From Leptodontidium sp. MPI-SDFR-AT-0119 (taxonomy: Eukaryota > Ascomycota > Leotiomycetes > Helotiales > Leptodontidiaceae): DNA of 64,000 nucleotides. The stretch covers positions 3,162,001-3,226,000 of the forward strand of contig JAHLEZ010000002.1 in the NCBI GenBank assembly GCA_020726505.1. Direction: 5' to 3'. Every line of letters starts with the position of its first letter. Position 1 is the stretch's first letter. The translations under genes were made by a program, and so were the position numbers. Below are positions 24,889-36,705 of the stretch, in pieces. The notes beneath the pieces are model-generated. The model was not told where the DNA came from and made no database searches. It saw only the letters and a program-made list of their open reading frames with translations.

Positions 24889-25369
24889 CTAAGGACTACG
24901 CCAATTCACTTCAGAAGATATAAACGCGGCTCTCTCTCGCACACGACTGAACTACAAATACCCCCCTCTCTCTTAAGGTCCACATTACAAATCGGAAATA
25001 TTATCATAAGAAGACTCACTAACGTTCCGCTATAGAGATCTTTTCGATTAACGCCGTAGCGTTTTATAGGTCAATAAAACGGAAGTCTAAAGATAAGATA
25101 TTCGTGGTGACTCTTTAAGAGATAAATGCCTTAATTAATTAAAGAAACTAAGAGTGAGAGAAAGCCGCTATTATATTAGCTTTAACTATCGAATTCACTT
25201 ACTGTCGCTAATTAACTATATAGTTTGCACTCTTTATTTAAGAGCTAGACGCTAAATTAATAGTTCCCCTAAAGTACGCTAATTAAACTCACGTATTCTC
25301 TAAGGTAGAAAGTGATATTCTCCCCCCCTCTTATCGCTCGTATAATTATAAAATTAAGTTAAAAGGAGA

Positions 25370-28350
25370 GGGTAAGAAAGTACTTAAGTATTCGTTATTA
25401 TACAAGATATCGACTGAGGAACTTAAGGCTATTAAAGAATATATTATAGATAACTTAGATAAAGGATTTATTAAGCCGTCTTAAGTACTATTTGTTGCCC
25501 TTATTTTTTTCGTCAAGAAACCGAATAGCTCTCTGCGGTTATATATTAACTTCCGGGTACTGAATTCCCTTACTCGGAAGGACTAATACCCCTTACTTCT
25601 AATTAATAAAACCTTAGCTCGTATAACTAACGCTCGCATCTTTACTAAATTAAATATTCGTTAAGTTTTCTACTGAATCTGAATAGACTTAATATTAGAG
25701 GAGTACATTACCTTCTGCACGAAATATAACGTATATAAGTGTAAAGTTCTTTTATTTGGCCTAACTAATGGCCTTGCCACTTACTAGCGCTATATAAATA
25801 ATATTCTCTTTAATTACCTTAATAATTTCTGTATAACGTACTTAGACGACATTCTTATATACTTTAAGGACCCCTTGTAATATTAGCTCCACGTTAAAAA
25901 AGTGCTTTAACGCCTTAATGACGCTAGGTTATAGGCCGACTTAAAGAAGTGTGAGTTTAAAGTAATATAAACTAAGTACTTAGGATTTATTATATTAACT
26001 TCTGGCTTAGAAGTTAATCCCGAGAAGGTCTCTATCGTTCGTGAGTGGACTTACCCTAACTCTATTAAAAGTGTGTAGTCCTTTCTTAGTTTTTATAACT
26101 TCTATTAGAGATTTATCCGCGACTATAATATTATAACGAAACCTCTTATTTAACTAACTAAGAATAACGTTCCTTTCCGCTTTACCGCAGAGTGCGAAGA
26201 TACCTTCGACCTCTTTAAATATACTCTCACGTCTGTACCTCTCTTAAGACACTACTAATAGGATTTACCCTGCCTCTTAGAGATAAATACTAGTAATAGT
26301 ATTATAGTCGGAGTCCTTTCTTAATAACACAGCGACGACTAATTCCCTGTTACTTTCTTTTTAAAGACTATATTACTTATTAAGCTTAACTATATAGTAC
26401 ACGACAAAGAGATACTAGTTATTATTAGATCTTTTAGGCACTAACGTGTTAAGTTAATAGGAGCCCCCTATTAAGTCTGTGTCGTGACAGACTATAAGGC
26501 CTTAAAATACTTCATAACCTCTAAGTAATTAAATACTAAACAAACACGATAAGTAAAACTCTTAGTAGACTATAATTTTATAATCACGTACCGCCTTAAA
26601 ATCTATAACCCCTTAATAGACGCACTTTCTCGTAAGTTAGACGAATTAAATTAATAGAACTTTACGAAGAAGACTTAACGCCTTTAATAACTCTTACGCT
26701 AAGACTAAGTTGACTTTAGCTTACTGTCTATAGAGTTGCGGCCGCCTGACGACGCCGACGCGCTAATAGCCGACGTTAAGCTCGTTACCCTTATACTAAT
26801 ATTCTCTGTCGTATAATAAATCCTAAAAGTTAATCGCACTACTCTTTCCTTATAGGCTTTACGTAAGTAAGTTATATCAAGTTCTCTAAGTAAACTCAGC
26901 CTAGTAAGTGACCTCCTACTTTACGACGGCCGCCTTTTAGTCCCCGATGTCAATTACCTCTAAACCCTCCTTATATAAGAAGTCTATGATTAAGTCACTA
27001 TAACGCACCTTAATACTAAGAAGACGATCTAATTACTCTCTTTTTAGTACTAGTAACATAAAATCACGTCTATAGTTTAATAATACTACCGTAACTATTA
27101 TACTTACTAACGAATTTAAGTCCCTTAAGATAAAAAGCCCAGACTCCTTTATCCTCTCCCCGTTCTGTCTAGACTATAAGAATATATTACTGTGGATTAT
27201 TACTCCTTTACTAAAGACAAGTATAAATTCGACAACGTCTTCGTCTTTATTAATAGATTCAGTAAACAAGTGATTAGTATCTCTTACTAAAAGACGGCAG
27301 ATACTCGGAAGTTAACTATTATATATATATACTATATATATTATTACTTTAGCGCTCCCTTGACTATTACTTCTAATAAAGGCCCTTAGTTTGTCTCTAA
27401 GTTTTAGACCGCCCTTAATAAAATCCTCAGAACTAAGAGACAACTGTCTACTATTAATTACTTATAAATAGACGGCTAGACTGAAATATATAATTAATAC
27501 TTATAGAAATAACTCCGACCTTTCGTTACGTACTACTAAGACGACTAGTTAGAGTACTTCCTTATTATAAACTACGCCTAGATGTCCCTCTTACACGATT
27601 CCTTAAGGGGACTCTCTCTATTTAAAGTAGTCTATAAATACGTACTACACACGAATTAAGACTAGAAAATTAACTTACTAAACTCAACTACTCCCGCTAA
27701 TAAGTTAAACACTTAATAAGCCATTAACTATGCCTAACGCCATAAGAAAGCTTAGGATATAGCTCGATCGAACCTCACTGTAGCTTAAGCTAAGATAGCT
27801 AAGTCTTATAACGCCTCTCGCCGTGATGTCGACTTTAATAAAGACAGCTTAGTCTGGCTCGACATGCGCTACTTTAAGACACTCCGTCTATTTAAGAAGT
27901 TAGATATACTAACTAATAGACTATTTAGAGTACTCGAGAAGGTAAGACACTTATACCGCCTAGAGTTACTAGCGAGTATAAAGGTCTATAACGTCTTTCC
28001 GGCTAGTAAGCTTTACTAGGACCCTAACGATCCCTTACTAAGCCAAGTACAAGATACTCCCCCGCCGATTAATATTATAAGTGACGACAAGTGGGAATTA
28101 AAAGAAGTGCTTACTTGCCGTAAGAAGGGTAAGACTTTATCTTACTGTGTCACTTAGCTTAATTAAGACGTTAACTTAGACTAATATAATGCCTTTAACT
28201 TTAAGTACGCTTTATATAAAGTCAGGGATTTCCACCTTAGTCACCCCGAACAAGTAGGACCCCCTACTAAGTTACTTAAATAGATTAAAGTATAAGAAGA
28301 TAGTATTAACGACTACGACGACCTTAATAGTGACAAGGAGATAGACTAAC
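25370..28350 (+). pseudogene. Gypsy RT-RNase H-integrase-chromodomain, RIP-degraded
   Basis: Reading across RIP stops: RT begins about 25370 with GFIKPS and continues to the catalytic YLDDILIYF near 25838. RNase H covers about 26270-26640 (VTDYKALKYF, DALSRKLDELN). Integrase follows through about 27700. A C-terminal chromodomain-like segment lies at about 28055-28280 (WELKEVLTCRKKG, then FHLSHPEQVGPP). The chromodomain places the element among chromoviruses, whose integrases bind modified histone tails and favour heterochromatin (family knowledge). Stops are TAG/TAA. Confidence 0.8.
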
Positions 28351-28386
28351 GCTCGAGGGCAAGCTTTTTCCGGAGGGGGGGGGTAG

Positions 28387-28633
28387 TGTAACGACTGTCG
28401 CTGCCTAGAGCCTTATTTCTACCGGCTCCACTTAGTACTGCCCGATCGGGACGTACCGAGATTACTATAGTGCTAGGCATAATAACCTCTTATATATAGA
28501 CTTATTCTTTCCTTACCTTCTTTCCTCTGTAGTTGTAGATTTTAAGTTGATACTTAGTATCGTCATATGTCCTGTGTTGATATGTGAGGCGTCAGTTACA
28601 CGTGATTGCCGTCTTTCTAGGGCAAGCGTCATA
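28387..28633 (+). repeat. 3' LTR of the Gypsy element
   Basis: 247 bp partner of 13630-13876, preceded by a G-rich run (polypurine tract, GGAGGGGGGGGG) and followed by CTAAG at 28634-28638. Confidence 0.93.
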
Positions 28634-28872
28634 CTAAGGAACACTTACTTTCAAAATAACGAACGAGGAAGCACTTAGTAGACTCTTGTAAAGCTCGAAT
28701 TGCCGATGATTAGAATCTCAGACTATATATATAAGTGTAAGTAATCTCACGGATAAGACGCTAGAAAGGCAAGGCTAGAATTAGGAGATTAATAAATACT
28801 TATAACTTTCTGATTTACTTAAGTGTAGTATCTAAATACATTAGTAAATATTTACTAATTTTTTTATTAATC

Positions 28873-29700
28873 ACTTATAATTAAGTTTGGCTCTCGCCTT
28901 TTTCTAAGGGGTAAGAAGGTTAGTATTACTTTTTTTGGCATTTCTTATAGTAATTCTAGTTGTTTTACGAGGTGTTTTATATATAATAAACTTAGTTGCC
29001 TCACCGCCACGAAGCCTAGTATTTAAGGAAGATAGTCGAAGTAGATTTAATGTAAGTTAAGCTTTTAAAGAAGTTTTTTAAGGCAAACTTATTCTTTCTA
29101 AGCTATAATAGACGAATTAAAGCTATAGAAATAATTAGTAAGTATATAAAAGCGATAATAAAATACTTACGACTAGTTTGTGATTCTGTTCCTGAACTTC
29201 TACTAGCCTCGGATTCCTTAGATTACGAACGTTCAGTTTCATTCGATCTAGAACTAAAAAATAGATTAGTAAAAAAATTAGTAAATCAGAAGTATATACT
29301 TATAAGTATTACTTATTAATCTACTAGTACTATTAATACCCTCTCTAAAGATGTCGTGACTACTTTGCAAACTAGTAATTAATACTCCTAAGGTAATATT
29401 TCTTATAAGGCTACTTGCGATATTAAACATAAAGTTTTAATTATTATTAGTATTACTATAGCCGTTTTCTTAGGCCATTCTCTCGATTTCTGCGTCATTT
29501 TTTACTTCTATAAACGTATATTAACTTAATATTAAAAAAATACTTCGTATAATATTCCTTATTACGGCGACGACGCTTAATTAGTTATTCTTTATCTAAT
29601 AAATCATTTAAGGAATTATTAGGTTTACTTTTATAAGTAGTAAACCTAGAATTCTCTCCTGTTAAAAATAAAGATAGGAGTACTAGAGGCCTATTATAAA
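28873..29700. repeat. AT-rich RIP-mutated sequence with a lone TIR copy
   Basis: No coding frame of note. A further GATTAGTAAA...TTAGTAAAT terminal repeat is present near 29264-29288, without an obvious partner. Base composition is as in the rest of the nest. Confidence 0.5.
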
Positions 29701-30000
29701 GATTAGTAAATAAATTAATAAATAATTAAGATATAAATATATATAGTTAGTGTTATTATAGTTGTACGTTATATAAAGGTGTTATGTGAAGGAATCGTAA
29801 AGTAAGGTGAGGTGGCCTTTATAGTTAGTGAGGCGACTATACTAGTATACGCTAGTAAATGACGTCATTAGGTAATAACCTACACGCTATAATAAATTGA
29901 AAATTTTCCCTATAACAATTATTACTTATTAATAACTAAATATAAATCTTTAAAATTTTTAAGTATAAACTATTTACTTTTACTAATTTATTTACTAATC
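29701..30000. mobile_element. MITE-like element, about 300 bp, with 20 bp perfect TIRs
   Basis: The sequence AAAGATTAGTAAATAAATTA at 29698-29717 is found perfectly inverted at 29984-30003. The TIR is shared with the element split by the Gypsy insertion, while the interior differs. No coding capacity. It forms the right edge of the AT-rich nest. Confidence 0.7.
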
Positions 30001-30003
30001 TTT

Positions 30004-30480
30004 TTCTCTATTTAACAGTGAAACGGTTAGCAGGCTGCTGTTTTCGGGGGTTTTAGTCGCTGTTTTTGGGGGTCTATTAACTAGTTCTGAGCTAATTCCA
30101 CACCCCATCTCTCTTTACCGCGCACCTCGATCCGGGTATGGTGGGCCGTGCACTCAGAGAGACCATCACCCCTCTGCTGCTTCTCGTCTCACTCATCACT
30201 TCGTTTTCCCTTCCCACTTCCCACCTAGCAGCCCCCCGAATCTTGCGAGTGCCACGGTGCCAGAAACGGTTCACTGTGATCGACTCTGACTTTGAGTATA
30301 AAGGGCTGGCGCCTCCTTTCGTACCCTCCTTTCTCATCGCCCACTCCAAACCAACATTCTCTCCCTCCTCTCTCGACATCCCCCCATTTCAGTCCCTTCT
30401 CTTCTTTGTCTCTTTGTCACTTCTTCCTCTCTCTACTTCGTCTCTTCTTCACACAGCCTCTTCTCCCCACACATGTGTCT
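30004..30480. other. Presumed promoter and 5' region of the DUF3435 gene
   Basis: Base composition changes sharply to CT-rich, balanced-GC sequence. Long pyrimidine tracts (30340-30470) directly upstream of the ATG at 30481 are typical of filamentous-fungal promoters and 5' UTRs. Overlapping long frames here are low-complexity pyrimidine translations and are not called as genes. Confidence 0.5.
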
Positions 30481-32928
30481 ATGCCTCGAGCGAGATATAG
30501 TGAAGATGTGCCGATACTCGACGATGAGAGCACCTCCGATTCCGACTCCGACAGTTTATTCGATAACGAAGCAGACTCTGGAGCCGATACCGACCTAGAC
30601 AGCCTCTTAGCTGAGGAGGATAGTGATAACGAAGAAGATCTTTTCGACGATGAAGTACGACACCCTCTAGAGCACTACCGCGCCAACGCTACAAACCTCG
30701 ACGTGTAGCGTCTCCGACAAAGGCGATACAGCCCCAAGACGCAGGCTTAGCTTGATTAAGTGAAAGAGCACCATGAACAGTATAAGCAATATTTATCTCA
30801 CTTACACTAGAGGGATTTAACTGACCTTTATTTCGCATTCAGATACTGCACTTTCTAAACCTAAGATCTAGCGAAATATTACGATGAAATCTCGCCCTAA
30901 TTTATCCACGGCTTCTTAAGCTGGGCATGCGATTAACGACGAGGGAAAGGTGGCCAGAGGCGGCTAGGAATTAAATACGCAAGCTCGCTAGAGACATTCT
31001 AGAAGTGCTACCTAATAATATACAAGATTGAAACTAGGAGGAAGCTCGATCTTATGATCCAAGTGAATAGTCAAGATGTGAGCCTTCCTTCCTTCCTTCT
31101 TACACCTTTCTATGGTTGTAGTTTATGCTAACAATATCTGTAGGTCGTCAAGATCGTAGCAGTAGAAAAGGACCTCGATTTCACAAAGCGGCCGAGTGCG
31201 ACCATGTATGCGGAGGATCTAGCTGAATTCGCGCGAGTCCTTCTAGCTACAACCGAGATGACTTTTGATATCGGATAGCTCCGAATCTAACTCGTCCTAT
31301 TCTATCAGCTTGCAGGTATCACAGGCAATCGACTAGAGGCTCTAGTTGAGCTTCAGTATCGACACCTGAAGTTGACCTTAATCCGAGATCCCGACAGAGG
31401 TAGTCGTCCTCGTCTTTTTATTAAATTAACGCCCAAATTCACGAAAGGATTTCTCGGCTCTAAAGATATGTACGTTCCCTTCTTTCGCCTCTAGCTACAC
31501 TAATATACTTTGCTAACCCTACCAGGAACGAATTCAAAATTCCCGAGATTATCTACGATCTAACGCTTGTGCTCAGCCCGCACGTCTTCCTACTCGGCTT
31601 ACTATTCAAGGCTCGTGCATTTAAGTCTCCGAGTATTAATTGTCTAGAAAGGTTATATAGCCTCAAAGTCCTCAAGGGACTTAATAAGCAGCTACTGCCG
31701 CTACGGGACGAGATAAACGACGAGTTTATCTTCTATAAAGCGGTTCGTAAAGCACAAGGCGTTCGTATTACTCGCGAGCTACAACTCTCATTTAAGTCGG
31801 TACGGTACTAGATAAAGGTAGGGGGCGAGATCACCGGCTTTAGTTAGGTGTTGAAGCCTTACAACCTCCGAGATAGTGTAGCTAAAGGGCTAAATGAGAG
31901 TCGTATGTGTCCGATCCTCTATTACCCCAGTATCATACTAACTTAAGGTCTTTCAAATAGCGGATGTTAGCGATTCGCTTCAGAATAAAATCCTATAACA
32001 TATAAGTATCGGCACGTTCTTAAAACACTACCTCAATGACATTAACGTTAACCTTCAGGGCGTGTACCGAAGGCTGGACACTCAAAAGGACTTGATGCGG
32101 TTTACATACTCCATGAGCCGCTCGATCGACCCCCGCCGCCCTCGGAAGCTGACACCGGAACAAACGGCATTAGTAAACGGCCTACTATATATCTTGAAGT
32201 TGCACAAACGAGTCAACGACCTGTCTAAGGCTCCGGTTAGTAGCCGGAAAGATAATAGGCTCCAGAAGGCCATCAAACGACTATATAATGAGAAGCAGCG
32301 GAAGCGGAGAGAACTCCTCAAGGATATCAAGGAACGGTACAAGTCAGAGCAGCCTATGAAAGATAGCGAACGGCAGCTGTCAGGCATAGTAGTCGATGAG
32401 GACACACGAGACGCCTTAGTCCGGGCAGACATGTCGCTAGAGCAGCTTAGCTTAATAGACGCGATCCTCACTTTGCCTAGGAAGTCACCCGAACAAGAAC
32501 TATAACGGAGAATCACGGCTATTAACGCGGTTACGTTGTACTGCGGTGTAGAAGAGGGGACACCGTCTCGCTATGTTCGGCGTGGTCCTCCCGGCATAGT
32601 TGTCAGCCCCCTAGTGCAAGCCGCCGAGCTAGATGTCGCACTCCGCAAGGCAATATCTTCTATTAGAACCGACAAGAGGCCCAAAGTATGTTTTGTCTAT
32701 ATTAGAACTCCGCACCTAATAATAGGCGAGAGGGTCGCCGAGTACGCGAACCTAGGTTCCCTGAGTCGACACTTTCTGAGGAAGCATGTAAGCAAATTGG
32801 AGGATGGGCAGTTTGTTGATTACATAGACTGTGGTGTTCGGCTCTAGACCAGAAAAGACTTGCTGATTTACGTAGAGAGGTTTCACGGGACAGTTTCACG
32901 AGGTCCGGCTAAGCGACTGATTGTTTAA
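30481..32928 (+). pseudogene. DUF3435 tyrosine-recombinase-like gene (Starship captain/Crypton superfamily), RIP-killed
   Basis: The ATG at 30481 opens MPRARYSEDV followed by a Ser/Asp/Glu-rich N terminus. Translation then continues across TAG/TAA codons (first at 30706-30708) and at least one small intron or frame change (about 31076-31143, 31470-31530). The body has the DUF3435 pattern: KRPSATMYAEDLAEFARVLL, GNRLEALVELQYRHL (candidate catalytic Arg region), then a long C-terminal region with LTPEQTALVNGLLYI, TLYCGVEEGTPSRYV and a C2H2-like tail (YANLGSLSRHFLRKHV; then RFHGTVSR). The stop is at about 32926. Family knowledge: DUF3435 proteins are tyrosine recombinases; many sit first in the giant Starship elements and mobilise them. 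Here it cannot be functional. Longest intact pieces are 31569-31811, 32062-32505 and 32536-32847. Confidence 0.8.
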
Positions 32929-34032
32929 ATTGCTGTTTGTTCTTAGTTACTTTGATTTTGAGGGCAGGACCGAGAGCTAAATCGTGCAGTATCGTTTGGC
33001 TACCTTTTTTTCTTGTTTTGATATCGGTAGGCGCAAAGGTGTTCACATTGTCTCAATATCTCGTGCTCTGCTGTGGGTTGAGGTATTCGCTCCATAATCG
33101 TGGTCTGCGTATGCCAGCAGGACATTGGAATTGTCTCCCCTCAGGACGCTGTTGATTTGACCGCCGGATTGAGACCAGTGAACTGGAGCAGGCTTTCTGC
33201 TGCTATCGTAAGGTCGCCCAACGCGACCGCGTTCGCATTGGCCAGCCTTCAAGAGATCTTACGGAGACGAATCGAGGAGCTGCGAAACACGGATGGTTCT
33301 TTTTGCTGCCCTGCAAAGGTGATGGATCATGTTGAACGCTATCACCTAACTTGTAAGTCTCAGGGTTCGTTCTCAAAGATTTGCAGATTTTCAACGGCCA
33401 TGTACAGACAGTGCATGGCATCAGCCTTTGGGAACCAAGGTTTGGGCGCTCGACGACATAGACTGCGTTCCATTTCATATAGAAATCGATATATTACCAT
33501 CGTTATCCACTACTGTTTTCATTCTTCTTGGTGCGTTTTGACATTGATGGGAGTTTCTTTTACCATACAGAGTCGAAGGTCTCGGAATCTTCGACTATTG
33601 CTAGTGCTTTGTCTCGTAAATTCTGAGACCTTGGATGATCTGGCCCGACAACTTTCTCGTAGCGTTGCAGCGCTCGCTGGTACATGTGCTCGGCCTCGGC
33701 CGCTTACCTTGGTCGTTGGATATCGTCAATCACAACCTCGCTTGATCCTGCTGGTCACTCACACCTCTCTCAATTGAATGCTTCGCACCAGTAAAGGGAC
33801 AACAATACGCAGACTTCAACGTAATGCACTTGGTCAAACGGGGGGTTCACGAAAGTCCTTTAATTTGAGGCTGAAGCCTACCTCTCTAGATAAGGGGCTG
33901 TGCAAGTGGAGCCCGCACGTGCATACTGGTAGCGCTGTTGGTTTCTTCCAGCTCGTGCTTAAGGTCCGATCTGCCTTTTCTCGGGGGAGCGAAGCACTAC
34001 TGTTGTTTTATCTCTTTGGTCTCCGTTTCGTG
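32929..34032. other. Intergenic stretch with an unsupported 225-codon frame
   Basis: A plus-strand frame 33100-33777 is open for 225 codons, but its composition, lack of recognisable domains and of introns give no support, so it is not called a gene. The stretch is GC-balanced and not RIP-like. It includes the promoter of the F-box gene. Confidence 0.4.
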
Positions 34033-35545
34033 ATGGCTACCGTTTATGGTCGAAATGTCTCTAATCCACTTATGCTCCCGGAAATTGTTGGAATGGTCAT
34101 CAACAATGTTCACATGGTACCAGATCTTCTGAATTGTGCATGCGTAAATAGCACTTGGAGTGTGGCAGCTTTGAAGAAGCTCTACAAAGGCTCCCTACAC
34201 GACATGCAGTTCCGCACGCCCGACATTGGATCACTGAATTGTCTCTTTGTGGCATCACGAGAGCGCTTTAGACGAAATGTTCGTTTTGTGAAACATCTTC
34301 TCATTTCACCAGAGATCCCAGCAATTGACGAAGCAGTACTTCCAGATAAGAGGCTTGTATGCATCGAGAAGTGTCGGGCGATGCGCAACCGTCAATCTGC
34401 CGAGCTCCTTCTGCGGCCGCAAGGAGAGGGTATTGCCAGCCTCACCATCCCTTTCGAGATCGAGGATCAAGATTGGTCACCCATTTCTGACCTCCTTCTC
34501 CCTCGAACAATTGAACTTTTGGCTATTGATGACTGCTATTGTGAGCTTTTGATGGCAAGCTCTTATTTTTCCCAAGAACTGGTCACATCTGCTGTGAGTC
34601 GTATCCGCTGCGCAGTTCCTACCATGTCTGATCTCAACAGGATAGGTTCGTAAACCTTAAAGCTCTCACAATCTACCGATCAAGCAGTTTCCAAGATATT
34701 GACCAGCTTTGTCGATTGCTTCAAAGTTGTGATCTGGAGTTTTTTCACCTTGAAGCACCTAACGGAGATCCACGGCCGAGGCTAAAGATGTTATCCCTAG
34801 GGGTTGGGGACCAACATTGGCTGGAGCAAATCCCAAAATTCGAGGAGCTTCAGATCCTTTGCCTGGACAAATTCGCGCCCGAGGTCCACACTATCAGTCA
34901 GACCGCCATCCAAAACATTGCGAAATGCCAATATCTACGGGTCGTCGATATCGCTTTCCCAGAGCTGAATCACGCGGAAGCGCTCCTTGATCTCGCCTGC
35001 GGCTGCCCGCTTCTGCAAAAAATTAGAGTGAGGAACCTAGGCTCCGGGGGTACCCGGAGTTGGTAGAAGACCTTTGTATAAGTCTGTTGCGTGCCTTACC
35101 TCGTCTTGAGCACTTTGAACTGGACATGAGGTTCCGGTTGGACGGTGCAGTTCTCCAAGACCTTGCACGTCACTGCTCGCAACTGACCGTTCTTGCGTTG
35201 CCTCGGGCTCGATTGTCTCTCTCTCACACGCTGTTGACAGCAGCTCATCCTTTCCAACGGTTAGAGATTATGCACTTCGCAGAAATATTCTTCGAGAGTC
35301 CACGGCGCTCGATGCAAAGGGACAAACTTCGGGGTATTGCAACGGAGTGGCGCAGAGTATTCCCAAAGCTTCGAGTAATGCCCTGCCAAACGGACGTCTA
35401 CTCTTCGTACCTGCAAGAAGATGATTCGAACGAAGATTCAGAAGGAGATAGTGTGAGTGCCGATGAAAAGATGCAATCGAGTGAGCCTGGGCTTGACTTT
35501 CAAGACTTCGAGTCTGACTGGATGACTTTACGGACGAAACTGTGA
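34033..35545 (+). CDS. F-box/LRR-like protein with a probable one-base frameshift
   Basis: Exon 1 runs 34033-34593 and a 47 bp intron (GTGAGT...CAACAG, CTGAT branch) leads to exon 2 from 34641. The N terminus (LMLPEIVGMVINNV, then LLNCACVNSTWSVAALKKLY) is an F-box-like motif. The rest has leucine-rich segments (FVNLKALTIY, LRVVDIAF, LLQKIRVRNLG). After RNLGSGGT at about 35052 the frame ends in TAG, while the next frame continues sensibly with PELVEDLCISLLRALPRLEHFEL to a stop at 35545, ending in an acidic tail. One extra C in the CCC run at 35053-35055 would join them. This is either a homopolymer sequencing error or a fresh pseudogene. F-box proteins link substrates to SCF ubiquitin ligases; the substrate is unknown. 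Confidence 0.7.
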
Positions 35546-36157
35546 AAGATTCTTGGTTACCCGGTCATCCATGATAAGGTCGAATACATGTGGCACAAGA
35601 ATCTGGAAATTGAGATAACCGGGTGGCCTGTGGTGCCTCTGATGGCATTTTCCGACCCAGACACGCACTCCACAACCGCTCATTGCTACCGGCAATTGGA
35701 GGCGTAGCCTGCTTGCCTACGGAGTGCTGGATAGGTTGCTAGGTATCCCGTTTCATCTTTTGTCGTCAACCGTTGAGCACGGCACTCCAACGCCTCACTT
35801 GTTTCAATCAACGTCAGCATCGAGGAGCTTCCCGATGTTCAGAAGAAATACACGGGGCGGAAAATGTCGCAGACTGTGAAAATGACAGCTGTCTATGGAA
35901 GGCGGACAAATTGAGGCTCTATTCTATGTACTCGACAGAGGTGAAGAGTACAGTATCTACTCCCACCAACCTCTCTGCTTCTACCAGCCTTGGGACGCAG
36001 GCCGCACACAAACCTTTGTCCGGTTGAGGGAATGGCTCAATTTGGACCTGCGGCTGGGTGCTCTTTGTGGGGATGTATTGTTTTGTATTTCGTGGGTTGA
36101 TGCAGCTGGAAAGGTGGATCAATTTGGTAATCAAGGTCAATGGAGCCGAGAGGTGTG
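35546..36157. other. Intergenic region 3' of the F-box gene
   Basis: Overlapping short frames on both strands (for example 35773-36027, 35895-36314 plus) show no domain. Nothing else is supported. Confidence 0.4.
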
Positions 36158-36705
36158 GTTTGTTTTGGAACGGTTAGTCGAGACAGTTGGAGCAGTTCTA
36201 TTTCTTTCCCTCGGTGAGCAGACGCTTCTTGGTTGTTCTTCTGGGGAGGACATTTCATGTAGCTGGAAAGGGTGGTTGACTTTGGTTGAGGAGCTGTTGC
36301 TTCTTCTCCAGTGATGCTGAGATGGGCGTTTGATGTCGTTCGGGAGGTTTTGTTGTGTTGTGGAGTCGATGTAGTGCGGAATCTCGGAGCTGTTCTACTG
36401 CTGAAATTATAATCTTGATCGGCGCTTTTGGCGATGAAATGCATGTGAGGTTGGTTGTGAGGGAGAGTCGTGGAGGAGAAGTTGTAGAGATGTCGGAGGA
36501 CGTGAGCATGACTTGGCGCTAAACGCTTCAGAGGCGTTGAATCCACTCCGCAGATCTCCAAACTCGAGGACTGAGGTATTTGGGCCTTCTTGAGTCGATA
36601 CAAAATCTGCGATGCGAATCTGGAGTGGTAGTGGGTGGAGGTTGACGATTGTTTGCTGGTGTTTTTGAGGAAGAAAAAAATCGAGGCTGCAGCGAAGCTC
36701 GAATG
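36158..36705 (+). repeat. Dispersed repeat, copy 1 (not RIP-mutated)
   Basis: About 550 bp that aligns along its length with 48308-48890 in the same orientation. Shared landmarks include TTGACTTTGGTT, GGCGTTTGAT, CTCCGCAGATC and AATCTGCGA. Copy 1 keeps the C/G where copy 2 has T/A. A 226-codon minus-strand frame spans it (36037-36717), but copy 2 does not keep the frame, so coding is doubtful. Confidence 0.7.

Larger units (their letters stand above)
13630..28633 (+). mobile_element. Ty3/Gypsy LTR retrotransposon (chromovirus), RIP-degraded, interrupted by a Copia element
   Basis: Two 247 bp LTRs (13630-13876, 28387-28633) start TGTRACG and end in RIP variants of CGTCACA. A 5 bp duplication CTAAG flanks them (13625-13629, 28634-28638). 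Without the nested Copia the element is about 7.4 kb. Order gag, protease region, (Copia insertion), RT, RNase H, integrase, chromodomain, all plus strand, identifies Ty3/Gypsy. Reading frames are full of TAG/TAA at Gln/Trp positions, so it is inactive. Confidence 0.92.
13601..28872. mobile_element. Small TIR element (about 263 bp) split by the Gypsy insertion
   Basis: The left end (from 13601, GATTAGTAAATAAATTAG) and the reverse complement of the right end (ending 28872) agree at 22 of 24 positions. Removing the Gypsy element and one target duplication leaves about 263 bp (13601-13629 plus 28639-28872), a size typical of a MITE. No coding capacity is present. The TIR matches that of the element at 29701-30000. 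This is the oldest visible layer of the nest. Confidence 0.6.

Noticed and set aside
30138..30500. Overlapping 95-138 codon frames upstream of the DUF3435 gene
   Set aside because: They are translations of pyrimidine-rich promoter sequence (Ser/Leu/Pro runs).
33100..33777. 225-codon plus-strand open frame
   Set aside because: No domain, no intron structure, unusual composition rich in Arg/Ser/Cys, and another-frame overlaps of similar quality; I could not separate it from chance in GC-balanced DNA.
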